Shown here one piece after another: positions 1-12,470 of a stretch of DNA of 64,000 bases (the stretch's first letter is position 1; the number at the start of each line of letters is the position of its first letter). The stretch comes from Proteles cristata cristata. Taxonomy: Eukaryota > Chordata > Mammalia > Carnivora > Hyaenidae. The stretch covers positions 434,001-498,000 of the forward strand of contig JAESUZ010002710.1 in the NCBI GenBank assembly GCA_017311185.1, in the 5' to 3' direction. Under the pieces are notes generated by a model, which saw nothing but the letters and a program-made list of their open reading frames with translations, made no database searches and was not told the DNA's origin. The position numbers and the translations under genes are program-made.

Positions 1-499
1 TGCACACCGCTCAATATACACACTGCTGCAGTCAGAGGGGCCTCCTCACTACTCAGTCCCCTGTTCCTGCATTCATAAACCCACCAGTCACTGAGCTCCC
101 CAAGAAAGCAACATCCTCGGTCTCAATTAAAACCCAATGAGGTAAAGGAGGTCAGTCCAAGCAGGCAGACCAACCTGGTCATAGGCAAGGAGGCGGGCAC
201 GTGCTAGCACACCCAGGAAACAGCATGACGTGGCCCAATGTAGCAGAGTATAGGTGAACAACAAGAGAGAAATGAAAATAGTAGCCTGAGGTCAGGTCAC
301 CAAAAGTACCTAATACCAGGCTAAGAATCACCACCCCAGCCCTTGCAAAGCATTGACAAAGGTTTTTGTTAGAATTCAAGATATACTTTAAGAAGGTAGA
401 GGCCATCCCAGAGTGTCCTCTGGAGTCCTGGTGAGGCTGCACATGCTTTCTAGGCCTACGTGGCAGACATACCCTCAGCTTCTACACCCCAGCTCAAGG
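1..499. other. intergenic, nothing recognised
   Basis: I see no repeat, exon or RNA gene that I can support here. The only open frame (antisense, about 87 codons) has no recognisable motif. Confidence 0.4.
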
Positions 500-725
500 G
501 TCACCTACTCTCTGAAGCTTTTATAACCGCCCAGGTCCTTTCTTGACCCACAGGACCCACACACAGAGTCTACTATAGTACCTGTGATATTCACTGTGCT
601 TAATGGTTGGTATTTCTCTTTTCCCCCACAACTTAAGTCTTTCGAATGCAAAGACCAGGTCTTATTTATCTCTGTATCTCTAGAGGCCAGCAAAATGTCT
701 GGTATGACATGCTTGTTCAAAAGAT
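500..725 (+). repeat. LINE-2 3'-end relic
   Basis: The layout follows L2 3' ends: a CTCTGAAGC start, a run near AATGCAAAGACCAGGTCTTA (the family's 'gggcagggaccgtgtct' zone), then a CCAGCAAAATGTCTGGTA segment like the usual 'cctggcacagtgcctggcaca'. It is highly diverged, so subfamily and exact ends are not resolvable by eye. Confidence 0.5.
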
Positions 726-741
726 GTAAGGAAAGAGGGAG

Positions 742-768
742 GGATGGATGGATGGATGGATGGATGGA
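742..768 (+). repeat. (GGAT)n microsatellite
   Basis: About seven uninterrupted GGAT units directly follow the L2 relic. Degenerate units continue to about 793. Likely length-polymorphic. Confidence 0.95.
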
Positions 769-799
769 CAGATGGTTGGACAGGGAGATGAATGGATGA

Positions 800-2190
800 T
801 AGACTCTGTCTTGAACAATAAATGTCCACAGAAAAGACCTCCATTACACAGCAGTCATAGACTCCATAAACATATCCTAAAATAACCACTCGCTTAAACT
901 CTAAAATGGATAAAAGTATTTGACCCAATTATCTTGGTTTTCCCAGGTCCCCTTCTCACTGTCTATCCATCCCATTGGTGCCCAAAACGTCTGGCAGACC
1001 CCTCTGTAGAGCTGAGCTGGGGCATCAGGCCCAGCCTCCCAAAGACATCATGGGAGAGGAAGAGCCACGACTGGATCCTGGCACCAGAACATCCCTTCAG
1101 TAATTACATGGTTCCAGACAGACATAAATAGACAGATTAGCCTTTCTGCATTTTTCTCATAAAAATAACAACAGTTCCTAAGCACACTGGCATGAGTGTG
1201 GACATTAAGCATTGCAACCTGCTGTTCTTGGCAGTCAAGGGCTGGCCTTCCACGCTGTTCCCCCCACCACCACCACCTCCTCCTCCTCAGGGCTCTTGGA
1301 GGGCTCCTCATGCCTGGCTCTATCCACCCCGATCGCCCCAAAGCAGGTTGGCAGCCAAGACCTGAGACTGGCTAAGGACTTTTATGAGCATCATGTCCAT
1401 GGTTTGCTGTTCTCTTGGCTGGATCTTTATCTGCTTTTAGTCATTATGTAACTAGAAATCTTGTACACACGGTAAAATGATTATATGCCCCATTCTGTAC
1501 TAGCAGGAGGAAGAAGAATGTTTGCCCCATCTGTGCTCTAACCCAGAAGAGCAGTCTCAAAGGTGAATTGCTTTATGCAAGTCTCTTTTCCTTTCCCTCC
1601 CTCCACCTCCTCCTCCTTCTATCTTTCTCTACCCACCTCCCTCCCTCTCCCTCTGACCCTACACACCTCTCTCATCCTACCACCATTATTTTTTACTTGT
1701 CCTCAGGTGCCCATGATGAATCTGGGTCATGCCTGGAGACCAAGAACCAAGGTACCTACTCCTTTGGGTTTTCTCTGCCTCCCTCTCTCTTCCATGCCTG
1801 GTCTTGCTCTTCTTCAGGATCAGGGCTCAAGAATCAGAAGCGGGGCACTGGAGCCTGAAGTACTGATTACCAGGCTCTCCTCTCTTAAGCCCATAAATTC
1901 TCCATGCTGAAAGTAGTGCCACCTGATCCTCCTGGAAGATTCTGACCTCTGGCCACAAGTCAAGGGGCTGGAACTGACTACCAAATGGCCATGACTACTC
2001 TGGAAGACAAAAGATGACCATCACTGCCTGCAGGCCACAGAGAGATTCATCTTTTCTTCTGTGTGAAGCTATCACTCCTCTTGGTCTTCTCTAGAAAGAT
2101 CTAGAACAACGTGTGGGAGTTTGATCAGGCTACATGCCACACAGCCAATCAACTATGCAAGGTATCTCTCATGAGGGCCATGTCACTGAA
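800..2190. other. intergenic; polypyrimidine tract inside
   Basis: No gene is recognisable. A pyrimidine-rich low-complexity tract lies at about 1585-1690 (CCCTCC/CTTCT mixtures) and accounts for the overlapping frames rich in Ser, Leu and Pro. Confidence 0.4.
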
Positions 2191-2204
2191 TGAAAAAGAG
2201 AAGT

Positions 2205-2285
2205 CACAGGCCTCAGGTTCAATCCCCAGCTCCACCACTTACCAGTTATGAGATTTGGGCAAGTCTCAAAAACACAGTTTGTAAT
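2205..2285 (+). repeat. MIR SINE relic
   Basis: The MIR core order is visible: CAGGTTCAATCCCCAGCTCC, then CACTTACCAGTTATGAGATT, then GGGCAAGTCTC. MIR is an ancient tRNA-derived SINE shared by all mammals. The 3' part is lost. Confidence 0.7.
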
Positions 2286-2439
2286 ACAACATTCTGATCA
2301 CTGCCAAATGCTGCTGAAAATATAGTATCTCAGCATAATTCGAATTCACTCTTGTTTTTACTGGTTGTGAGAATCTTTTCATATCCTTGTGGCCTTTTTA
2401 TAAACATGTCGCACATCCCCTCGTAGCCTCTGAGCACCT

Positions 2440-2545
2440 CAAAGGCAAAACCACTTCACTTCTGATTCATCTTTGTAGCCTACTGCCCGGCCCAGAGCTC
2501 ACAAAGATCACTCAGTAAGTGCTGATGGAACAAAAGAGTGAATGA
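2440..2545 (+). repeat. LINE-2 3'-end relic
   Basis: The segment from 'tctttgtagcctactgcccggcccagagctc' to 'cagtaagtgctgatggaac' (shown as two separate stretches) matches the familiar L2 terminus 'cagtgcctggcacatagtaggtgctcaataaat'. Diverged. Confidence 0.55.
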
Positions 2546-2549
2546 CCTT

Positions 2550-4780
2550 TGCGGGGGCTGGGAGATCATAGCCTAGTGATCAACCTGAGCTCCCCTCTTG
2601 ACTGGGTCTGGCTTCTCTCAAATCATCTTTTCAATAGGCTTTTGAACATACAAAGCAGAGTTTTAAGGCAGGTCCGGTATGTTTTCTTCAGGAGGAGATG
2701 AGGCACATATAAAACCAGTTAACAATTATAAGCACCAACCTCACTTAACACCAAGCTGGTGCTATGGGTAGAACCTTAAAAAAAACTTCTGTGGGTCATT
2801 CTGCTGATTATCTCTCAAGTGAGCCACCAACAAGGGAAGGCACTTCCTTCCCTTGAGTGTCCTGCCTCAAAGCCCCTCTAAGCCAGGGTCTGACCACTGC
2901 ATTGGGAGTCCTCCTGTTTCTCACTCTGGTACAGGTTCTGAGGATAAAAGCTAACTTCTTCCTGCACACCAGACCTGAAAACCCTGCAATCTGTACAATC
3001 TGCCTCCCGACTACACGGTTGTAGTTAGATGTGGCCCATGCAGTGAGGCATCCACCGAGGGGTTCCCATGGCTCCTGGCACTGCCGAGTCACTGCCCAGC
3101 TTCCCCAGACCCTGTGAATCACACCAGGGGTGCCCGCTGCAAACTGACTCTCCCCATGTCCCAATTCTCAGACTCCAGGAGGGCAACCTGAGCTGAAGGA
3201 TGCAGTGATGTGGCCATCAGCCAGGGACATTCGGGGCCTGCCCTGCTCAGCCTCATGGTAAGGACAGACCTGGCGTTCATAGAAGGGGAGGCCGGACTTC
3301 CCCAGCAAAGTCTAGACCTCTCTGTTGGGAGCCCTAGAAACCTCCAGGGTTTGAAGGTCACTTAACAGGTTTGGGGTGTGGGACCAAGGACTCGCACGGC
3401 CAGGAAGGAGAGAAGTAAAGGGAGCTGGTTATAGAACAGCCTGAGAGGGAAGGGACACTGCCCCCATATCAAGATTCCTGGACTCTGCGGACGGAAGGAG
3501 CAAGCTTTGCCCATCATTGATGTGGGGGAAGGAACACAGGTCTGCAGTCACATCTGCCTCTTTCCATCTGGTTGGCTCTTGGATGTCCTTGGACATCCTG
3601 GTCCATGTCATGGTGGAAGACACACAGTCCTCTGGCAATTAAATGGTGCCTGGGTTTCTGTCTCCAAGCTTAGGGCTCTAATTCTCCTCGGAGAACCGGA
3701 ATCTTTGGCTGGTGAGGCACTCCCTCTCACTTCCCACCCCACGTACCCCAACAGCACAAACGGAGGCCAGACACACAGTTTCTCCATCAACAGCTCTTAG
3801 ACTGACCAGGTAGAAAAGGGCTTTGGAAGGGAAAACATGCCTTTTCATTGCTGGTGGGTTAACAAGGAGGAAATCTCAGGACTCTGAACCCTAAATCACT
3901 TCTGAAATGAGCCAGGTACTTCCTTCAGTCCTGTTCTGCTGTGGATTTTCTCTTCACCTGAGAATAAGGTCTACATGTTTTTCCTTGTGCCAGTCTTGTA
4001 GCCGAAAACAGGACCAGACACCATCCAGGTGCTTGGTGAAGCCCAGATTGGATGGGCAGACAGAGAGGTGGATGAATGGAGATGCTGATTGTCTCTGTGA
4101 AAGGAAACCTGGCCTCTACACATCCCTTCTTGCACTGGACTGAATTCTTCTTTCCTATTCTCCATCACCCAGCCTTTGCTTTGCAGGGAAATCTATCAGC
4201 ATACTCAGAGCCCCACATACTTCCCTGATGAGCTTCAGCTCACTCCTTCACCATTAATCTCTAGGAGGTTGGCTCCCCAAAATCCCTACATTTCCAGTTT
4301 TATCTGAAACAAAAATAGACTCTTGCAAACATTCCAGTTTTTGGGTCATTGGTTCATAGGCTTCATCCAGCCCTGGCCAGGGTCCCTACCTCTGAGCTCA
4401 CTCAGAATACCATGGCTGACGGGGCACAGCCAACTAGTTGACATTGTGGCCTGATTCAACACAGCATATGGCTCCTTTAGGCCTTTCCAGTGATCCTTGA
4501 ATACGAAGCTATTCAGAGACACTGATGTCAACCAGCCAGGCACCTTAAGCAGGGGCCAAGGTGCACACCATGGTGCCAATCGTGTAATGAGGCAGGACTT
4601 GGTCATCACTGAGGAGAGCTGCCACCCCCTCTGGGGGCTCCAAGGGAACACTATTTGTATAGGTCTTTCCATATTTAACTCATCCTATCCTGTGAGTGTT
4701 TATTAATGCATCGTGCCCTGTCACTGAAGTGAAGCGCGAGCCAGGTCTGATTCCCCACTATGGAACTTGCCAGGAATTAT
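2550..4780. other. intergenic, nothing recognised
   Basis: Mixed-composition sequence with several 60-118-codon frames on both strands. None has a recognisable domain, codon periodicity or splice context. I see no repeat that I can name. Confidence 0.35.
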
Positions 4781-4781
4781 A

Positions 4782-4839
4782 ACCAACACCCCTCCTTTGC
4801 AATTTTTATTACCAACACCCCTCCTATGCAATTTTTATT
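4782..4839 (+). repeat. 29-bp tandem duplication
   Basis: Two adjacent 29-bp copies begin ACCAACACCCCTCC and end GCAATTTTTATT. They differ at one base (CTTTGC versus CTATGC). Probably a recent replication-slippage duplication. Confidence 0.9.
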
Positions 4840-5189
4840 AAAAGAGTCTTCAAGACAAAAATATTTCCTAAAGAACTGACAGAAGGATGTGCATTCAGGC
4901 TGTAGATTCTATAAAGCTCATATTGAATTAGGCCATGTGGTCAAGAGCTATTTATCCAGGCTGTTCTGTTTGACCATCACCTTTCACATCAACATCCATT
5001 AGGTTTTCCTGATATAAACTTTGCCATTACGTCATCTGCTTGCATGCAGAGCTGAGATAACAAAGAGCTATGTGAAACACTCTGATTTCTTTATGGGAGG
5101 AAATCTGTCCACCATTTCAGTGTCCTGTTTTTGTCTATAATTTTCCCTAAGTACCTTCTGGGCACTGACATACATATAAATTATCTTAT

Positions 5190-5213
5190 ATATATGTGTG
5201 TATACATATAATA
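5190..5213 (+). repeat. TA/TG-rich simple tract
   Basis: Imperfect alternating TATATATGTGTGTATACATA tract in AT-rich DNA. Confidence 0.7.
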
Positions 5214-5544
5214 TCTTACAGTTTGTTGTTATCTTGTAAATTCTGTTACTGGTCAGATTTCTCTATTTGCCTTGGCAGCTAAGATTATATTATAGATTAA
5301 GTGCCAGCCCACCACTAGGAAATGCATAGGAATGCATTCTGAGAACTAATCTTACTTCTGAATTTATTTTCTTTTCATACCTTTATTTTTCCTTGGACCC
5401 AATCACCTGTCTTTTTATTTTACCCTGCTGTTTATAAACTGTCCCCAAGTTCCTTTGGAACAAACTAGGGTCTTTTAATTAACTAATTAAGCAATCAAGT
5501 TACTGGCTTATTAATTATAGCCTTATCAATTAGGGAAAGGTTAA

Positions 5545-5603
5545 GTTTTATTACAAAAACAATCCCAATATTTCAGTGGTTTAACATCCCAAAGATCTAT
5601 GTG

Positions 5604-5647
<44 letters not shown>

Positions 5648-5870
5648 CTCACATAGCATCGCTGGGAGCTATGCTCCAGGTCATCATCACTCAAGGCTGT
5701 ATGCGGACAGAGATTCTGTTTGATACATACTTCCATGATCACTGCAGCAGGGTAATGAGGTTAAGTCATGTGTTGGCCCCTTAAAAACACCACACATAAC
5801 TCCTGCTCACATTTCATTGACCAAAGTAAGTCACACAATCATGACTAATTACAAAAAGAGCAGGAAAGTA
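5545..5870 (-). mobile_element. Old MaLR/ERVL-type LTR relic (antisense)
   Basis: The order resembles the reverse complement of old MLT1-like LTRs: ACAAAAACAATCCCAATATT...CAGTGGTTTAACA at the start, and CTGCTCACATTTCATTGACC followed by AAGTCACA at the end. The middle is broken by a (GT)n expansion. It is non-coding. Family assignment is from memory of consensus order and is approximate. Confidence 0.4.
5606..5645 (+). repeat. (GT)20 microsatellite
   Basis: Forty bases of uninterrupted GT dinucleotides, lying inside the LTR relic. Potential Z-DNA former and very likely polymorphic. Confidence 0.98.
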
Positions 5871-5879
5871 CCAAACTAC

Positions 5880-7090
5880 CAATAGGCTGAAAAGTGAGAA
5901 AGCAAAATATTTGTGAACTTTGCTAACAACAAACACAATGGCAAGAGTGACCACATAAGGTACCATCTAAATTGGGACACTTTCAAGAGTGAGAGGAAGA
6001 GCTAAAAGTACAAAACATTATATAATTTTTAAAAATGTTTATATATTGACTAACATCTTTATTTTATTTCATTGATGGGCCATAAAACTGTTCTACTCAA
6101 AACCTAATTTCAAAAATAAAATTCTTTCTAACGCTAAATAGCTATATACACCAGTCAAAAAAAATCTTTATGTTGATGATCTGAAAATTAAAAAAAAAAA
6201 GTGGAAGCAAAATAGTTTATTCTTGCTGCATAATCATGTAGTTTTAATCAATGCATTAGACATATCACTCTTTAATATTATATCACTGAATTCTTTGGAA
6301 GAATGTAATTTTTTCAATATGACCTTATCATTTTAGATTTTTCCATAAAATTGCCTACAGTTTTCTTCAGTTAGTTGCAAGTTACGATTAACAAATTTGA
6401 AATTGTTGACTCTCATTGACCCTTCTTTGTAGACTGCAATTTATTAATTTAGAAAACATTCTGCCTCCTGGTCCTGAGATATCTGGTAAGCTTGGGGAAA
6501 ATTGGGCTAAATGGAGATGACTGTCAATTTCAATTATTTTTTATATTGAAATGAGTAAATATTTCACTTCAAATATTTTCACAGATGCTTTCCTTTTGCC
6601 TCAGAGTAGTTTTCCTTGACAAAACATGTCAAATAAGTTGTCTCTATTTATGACCTTTTTGAATAGTTTACCAGTTTTAGATGCTGCAAAAAGCACAGGT
6701 TTTCTGCCTTTCACTGCCTCACAGGGTAGCATACAAATTCACTTCATCACCATATGAACACCTTCACAAGGTTCTTCCCATAAACCAAGATATCCCAGAC
6801 ACTCCAAAAGAATTTGAATGTTAAGTATCTCACACCATATAAGTTCTCATTATTTCATTTTTCCAGCCCACACCCTTCCTTTGATAAAGATAAAGCTTGA
6901 GGCTTTGCTTTCAATCACTGCAAATTGCTAAAACGTTCAAAAGCTGATGCGGTAAGGTGAGCCATTCATTTAATTTTGATTAAATATTTCCAGCTGGTTT
7001 TGAACAAATGAACCAAAACTTAAGAGAATTTGTTTATACAAAATATCAACAATATTTTAGGACCTTTAAGTTGATTGACAAAGTCATTCT
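5880..7090. other. AT-rich, unresolved
   Basis: The AT-rich segment has no frame over 60 codons. Read antisense, about 6570-6760 gives a broken run of lysine-rich codons resembling a decayed coding or transposase segment, but I cannot assign a family. It may be an old DNA transposon or LINE remnant. Confidence 0.25.
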
Positions 7091-7110
7091 TTAAAAGTTG
7101 AAAGATTTGT

Positions 7111-7259
7111 GGGGCCCCTGTGTGGTCAATCAGTTAAATGTCAAACTTCGGCTCAGGTCACAATCGCACAGTTGAGGAGTTCAAGCCCCATGTCATGAGT
7201 TCAAGCACCATGTCAGGCTCTGTGCTGACAGCTCAGAGCTGGACCCTGTTTCGGATACC

Positions 7260-7299
<40 letters not shown>

Positions 7300-7362
7300 G
7301 CCCCTCTCTAGCTTGCACTCTTTCTCTCTCAAAAATAAATTTAAAAAAAATTTTTAAGTTTA
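7111..7362 (+). mobile_element. CAN-SINE (cat type), older copy
   Basis: The tRNA-Lys-derived head (GGGGCCCCTGTGTGGTCAAT) is diverged. The body contains CAGGCTCTGTGCTGACAGCT, a (CTGT)n(CT)n stretch at about 7260-7300 and an AAATAAATTTAAAA tail. Target-site duplications flank it: TAAAAGTTGAAAGATTTGT at 7092-7110 and TAAAAGTTCAAAGAATTTGT at 7363-7382, with small differences. Several mutated tRNA-box positions suggest an older insertion. Confidence 0.92.
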
Positions 7363-7384
7363 TAAAAGTTCAAAGAATTTGTAA

Positions 7385-8700
7385 AATCTGATTAATGGTA
7401 AACAGCAAAGGGAGAAAGTATATATGTGCTCAAGCATTCTTCTGTACTCAAAATCAGTTTTGACATAAAATGTTTGTAGTTCAGTATATAGGATTATTAG
7501 AGTATATAAAATTATTTCATTGTTTACAACTCTAGCTTCTAATTCAATTAATAAAATAATTTGGTTATTTAATTATGTGTGTACCCAACTCCAAGCACAT
7601 TCCTAATCTATAAGTGTCTTAATTTAGTAAGAATATTATTTGTTCTACAACACTGTGTTCCACCAAAATTTGTACTTTTATTATCACTGCAGAAAAAAAA
7701 AAAAAAACTTCAGTGTTCAACTTTTTAACAATTTATAATTGCATTCATTTCAGCTGTTCCATCTTCGACAGAATTAATTTCCAAAAGTTTACTCTGATTG
7801 CATAAATTGGGTGAAAAGTCGAACCAGTGTCAAAATTAATTTAATGGCGATTCTATTTGAAGCATCTTGTGACACTGATAAAATGCTGGCTTCACACGAC
7901 TGTTTGAGAAGTTCTCCTTCTGCTAACGGAGCCAACACACCACTGCTATCACTTCACTTTCCATCTGTGGCCAGGAAAATTTGGAATTAAAAATGAGGGA
8001 AATTAACTTAGTAGAACAGACATGTGGTCTAAATGAGTCATAAAATGATATATAAACACACCTTTTATGGCTATTAATCCTAATTATCTTTGGGCACAAG
8101 TTTAACTACAAAATGTTTGAGATACTGATGCATCTTCTGGTTTCCATGTGGTCAGTGGTATTAGTACACCCATGGTATCAGCAAACACTTTCCCAGTAAT
8201 CGTTAATCATTAACTTTCTTGAAAAAAAAAATCAGTACTTAATTTTGTATTGAGCATAAATTTTGGATTTGTAACTCATTGTTACAAAGAGTATATTACC
8301 AAAAAAAATTTAAGCATTACTAAACAATTAATAGTTAATAAATGACACCAAAAAATATATGACAAAACAATTCTGGAAAGACTATCCATCTAGACTTCTT
8401 TTTTGCTGTACAGCAGAGCTTCTCGGCCTGTTTCCTACAGATGTTTTGCATATACCCAACATATAATTTCCCTCATTTTCCAGTGACCCCACTGATTTGT
8501 GGCCTGGCAGACTTTGTGTATTTCATAAGCTGAGGCACTTGCCATAGCACAGCTGGTTGGATTACCAAATGAATTTCCCTAAGTGCCACCCAAGACCAGG
8601 AGTCCAAGCAGACCCTGTTATATCAGGAAGCAAGAGCACCCCGCACGCTGTCCTTAAAGGTAGGTGTTACTCATGTTCTGCCTGGAAAAGGAACTGGGTA
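7385..8700. other. AT-rich, unresolved
   Basis: AT-rich DNA with A-runs (for example 7693-7707 and 8221-8231) and no frame above 60 codons. 8400-8600 is less AT-rich and looks like ordinary unique sequence. No family is recognised. Confidence 0.3.
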
Positions 8701-10523
8701 AATAGAAGTGTACTAGAGCAAGGGACCTAGCATCATAAAGCACTGATGCTAACTATAAAGTAATAAAATCAATACATATTGTGTTCTTTAGAGTAACTAC
8801 TAAGATAATAATGCAAACTAGACAGCTAAAATGCTGTTGAGAAGTCAAAACAAAATACAAAAACTATTCAATTAACCCAAAAGAAGGAAAGAAAGGAAGA
8901 AATGTGGAACTTAAAACAGATATGACAAATCCAAAACAAATGGCAAAATGGCATACCAGAATCCAACTACATCAATAACTACATTAAATACCAATGTACT
9001 AAACACAATTAAAAGGTCAAGTTAGTTAGAGTGAATCTATACTATGTCTAAGACATATGCTTAAAATGTGGAGTTACAAAAAGTTTGAAAGTGAAAGGGA
9101 AGGAAAAAACATAGCATGCACACTTATCATTAAAAAGCTGAAAACCAGCTACAGTCACAACAGATAAAACAGACTTCAAGACAACGAGTATTAGCAGAGA
9201 TAAGGCGGGGCATTTTAAATGATAAAAGTTTCCTTTTCACACAACAAGCTTAAATGTGCATGCAGTTGATAACTTCAAAAACTACTAACCAAATCTGAAA
9301 AATGTAAAGGGAGAAATAGACAAATCAATAACAGGAGCTGGAGATTTTATTACCCCTCTTTCAGCAACCAACGGAGTGATTAAATACACAGCCAGGACAG
9401 GTATAGAAGATCTGACAGACACGAGACCAAACCGACACAGGACATCGCGCGCAGCAGCTACAAATGGCACATTCTTGTCACATGCACACTGACGATTCAC
9501 AATCTGTTGGGCCATAATGGGTCTAAATATTCATAATATTAAAATATTATGGAGTATGTTCTTTGGCCACAACAAAATTAAACAAGAAAACAATAATAAT
9601 ATGGGACTAGAAGGGCTCCCAAATATTTAGCAATTAAATAAAACCCTTTTAAATAAGCTTCAGAGAACTCACAAGGGAAATTAGAAAACATTTTGAACTG
9701 AATGAAAATGAATACAGAATGTCTCAAAATTTGTAAGATGAAGTTCAAGACTACTTAGAGGACCTTTTTACAGCTTTACATAGTTATATTAGAAAGGGAA
9801 AAAGGTAAAGAATCAGTGGCATTATATTTCAACGTAAGCTAAAAGAAAGAAGAGCAAATGGAACCCAAAATAATAGAAAGATGGAAGCAATAATAAAAGT
9901 ATGAATAGAAATCAAATAGAACATAGAAAAACAATGCCAAAAATTTTATCTTTGAGAAGACTGATAGAATTGATAAGCCCCTCACAGGAAGGATAGGGAG
10001 AAAAAAGAGGAAATACAAATTATCCAATCTCAAAAATGAAAGAGGAATATTGCTACAGGTCCCACAGACATCAAAATCACAATAATGGAATATTATGCAC
10101 CATGCATAATATATTAATAAATTTGGCAACTTGGATAAAATGGACAAATTCCTTGAAAAACACAACTTGTCAAACCAAAACCAAGGTGAAATAGAAATTT
10201 TGAATAGCTAGCTCTACTTCTGTCAAAGATACTGAGTTTGTTGTCAAAAACATTTTCAGAATGAAACACTCCAAGAAGTTCAGATGATTTCACTGCTGAA
10301 TTCTACCAAATATTTAAACAAGAAGTAATATTCATCATACATAAACTCTTACAGAAAATAGAAAAAAGAACACTTCCCAGCTCACCTAAAGAGTTCAGCA
10401 TATTCTGATCTACCAAAGCCTAAAAAAAAATTACAAGAAAACTTCTCCATGAATATAAATGTAAAAATCCTTTAACAAAATATTAGAAAGCATATTCCGG
10501 CAATGCATAAAAAAGATAATTCA

Positions 10524-10707
10524 AATATAAAAACAGGAGGGGGAACAAAACAAGAGACTCTTAAATATGAAGGAGAGAGGCTTGCTGGAGGGGTTGGGGG
10601 GTGGGCTAAATGGGTGAAGGGCATTAAGGAATCTGCTCCTGAAATCATTGTTGCCCTATATGCTAATTAAATTGGATGTAAATTTAAAAATAAATTATTA
10701 AAAAGAG
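10524..10707 (+). mobile_element. Short 5'-truncated L1 3'-UTR insertion
   Basis: An L1 3' UTR (GGGCTAAATGGGTGAAGGGC ... CTATATGCTAATTAAATTGG) ends in an A-rich tail. It sits inside the older L1 and is flanked by near-identical duplications AAAAAAGATAATTCA (10509-10523) and AAAAAGGATAATTCAT (about 10708-10723), so it arose by target-primed insertion. Confidence 0.85.
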
Positions 10708-11107
10708 AAAAAGGATAATTCATCATAAACGAAGTAGGTTTATATTAGGAATCCAAGGTCGATCTGGCATTCAAAAATCAAAGAAATTCACACTATCAAT
10801 AGAATAAAAGAGGAAAACTAAGTAATTTATCTCAAAAGAAAAGCTTTTGTCAACATTCAAACCTCATTGAGGGTTAAAACAAAAATTATAAGCAAATGGG
10901 GAACAAAAGGAAACCTTTTCAGTCTGATAATGTGCAGATACAAAACAAACAAACAAAACCCACCCTACAGCTAGCCTCATACCTCATGATGAAACACTTT
11001 TCCCCAAAATTGGCATCAAACACTTCATCGTCAAACTGTTGTCCCCAGCATCAGTAATAAGGACGACCATTTTCAATATTTCTATTCAATACTTAAAGTC
11101 CTAGCCA

Positions 11108-11325
11108 GGGGCGCCTGGGTGGCTCAGTCAGTTAAGCAGCCGACTTCGGCTCAGGTCATGATCTCACTGTTTGTGGGTTTGAGCCTCGCATCAGGCTCTG
11201 TGCTGACAGCCAGCTCAGAGCCCAGCCTGCTTCAGATTCTGTGTCTCCCTCTCTTTCTGACCCTCCCCTGTTCATACTATCTCTCTCTCAGAAATAAATT
11301 TTAAAAACATTAAAAATGTTTTTAA
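11108..11325 (+). mobile_element. CAN-SINE (cat type)
   Basis: Full-length: GGGGCGCCTGGGTGGCTCAG head, CTGTGCTGACAGCCAGCTCA body, CT stretch, AAATAAATTTTAAAA tail. It inserted into the decayed L1 with target duplication AAAGTCCTAGCCA (11095-11107) repeated at 11326-11338. Confidence 0.97.
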
Positions 11326-11739
11326 AAAGTCCTAGCCAATACAATAAAAATAAATAAATAAAAGAAAGAAAAGTCATAAAAACTGGCAGAGGAGAAGTTC
11401 TCAGTTTTCACAGATGACATGATTGTTTAATTACCAACATTTAAAGATCAAAAAAAAAAAAAAACCAATCAGAGGTAATAAATTAGTTTAGCAACACCAG
11501 GGGATATAAGGTCAATCTATCTAACCAATTACATTTCTATATACTAGCATCAAACAATTGGAAAATGAAGTTAAGAAAATTTCATTTATTATTATGTTAA
11601 AAAATGTAAAACACTTAGGAACAAATTAAACAATGGTATGACAAAACTTCTCAGTGAAAGTGTTGAAATACTGCACTGCTGAGAAAAACTTTTAAATGCC
11701 TAAATAAATATCCAAATAAAAGCCCACATTATGTGCTTG

Positions 11740-12310
11740 GTATACTTTCTGAATCTATTCAACAAATCTTAAGGAGTGCCTATTACATTCCAGGCACTAT
11801 TCTAGCACTGCAGATAAAGCAGTTGAAGTCCTGGCTTTATGAAGTTACTTCCCTCTGATGAAGTAAAGCAGATGATTAAAAAAAACATTATCCTATAATA
11901 CATCAGGTGCTGATGAGTTCTATAAAGTAACAAAGCCTGAGGAGAGAAAGTAAAGAGGAAGTTTGTCTTACAAGATAGTTAGTGAAGACCTTTTTGATAA
12001 GAAAAGATTTGAACAGAGACCTGAAAACAATGAGAGAGTCATTAGGTAAAGCAGAGACAAAAATCCCAGGCAAAAAGAACAGCAGGTGCAAAGGTCCTGA
12101 GGCATGAGTGTACCAGTTTGAGAAACAGCAGAATGGATAATGTAGATGAAGTGCAGATGAGTGAGCAAAAAGAGCAAAAGACGGCAGAAAGGTTAGGTTT
12201 CAGGGGCCTGAATCATGCAGGTATTAGAGATTTTATCAAGTACATATGCAAAGCCATGAGCAGGAGACTGTCATGACTTGGCATGTTATGGGGATAAGAT
12301 GTATATATAG
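11740..12310 (+). repeat. Ancient LINE-2-like dispersed repeat
   Basis: It begins with the 'gtgcctattacattccaggcac' type motif (split here as GAGTGCCTATTACA and CCAGGCACTATTCTAG). It continues through AACAGAGACCTGAAAACAAT and AGCAGGTGCAAAGGTCCTGA, then a CATGCAGG...GAGATT segment. A second copy of the same family lies near 29850-30190. I recognise the consensus order but cannot name the subfamily. Confidence 0.6.
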
Positions 12311-12470
12311 ATGACAAGAGGAAATGCGGACTCAAGAGGTTTCTCAGGACTCTAGTATCCACCTTGTTCATGGTCAGGGTTTAAAGACAGAAAAATGTTA
12401 GAGATTCCACATAATCAGTTTTCACTTTAAAGAGAAATAATTCAGTTCCTCCTTTAAAACTACAGTGTCC

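Larger units (their letters stand above)
8755..11710 (+). mobile_element. Decayed L1 ORF2 (endonuclease to RT), interrupted
   Basis: Successive stretches follow the L1 ORF2 order in sense: CTATTCAATTAACCCAAAAG near 8865; ACAGACTTCAAGACAACGAG near 9170 (endonuclease region); CACAAGGGAAATTAGAAAAC near 9670; AAATGGACAAATTCCTTGAA near 10137; GAATTCTACCAAATATTTAA near 10298; TTCTCAGTTTTCACAGATGA near 11398 (reverse-transcriptase region). Numerous frameshifts and stops make it non-functional. Two later insertions split it, an L1 tail (10524-10707) and a SINE (11108-11325). The ends are approximate. Age is inferred from heavy divergence. Confidence 0.85.
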
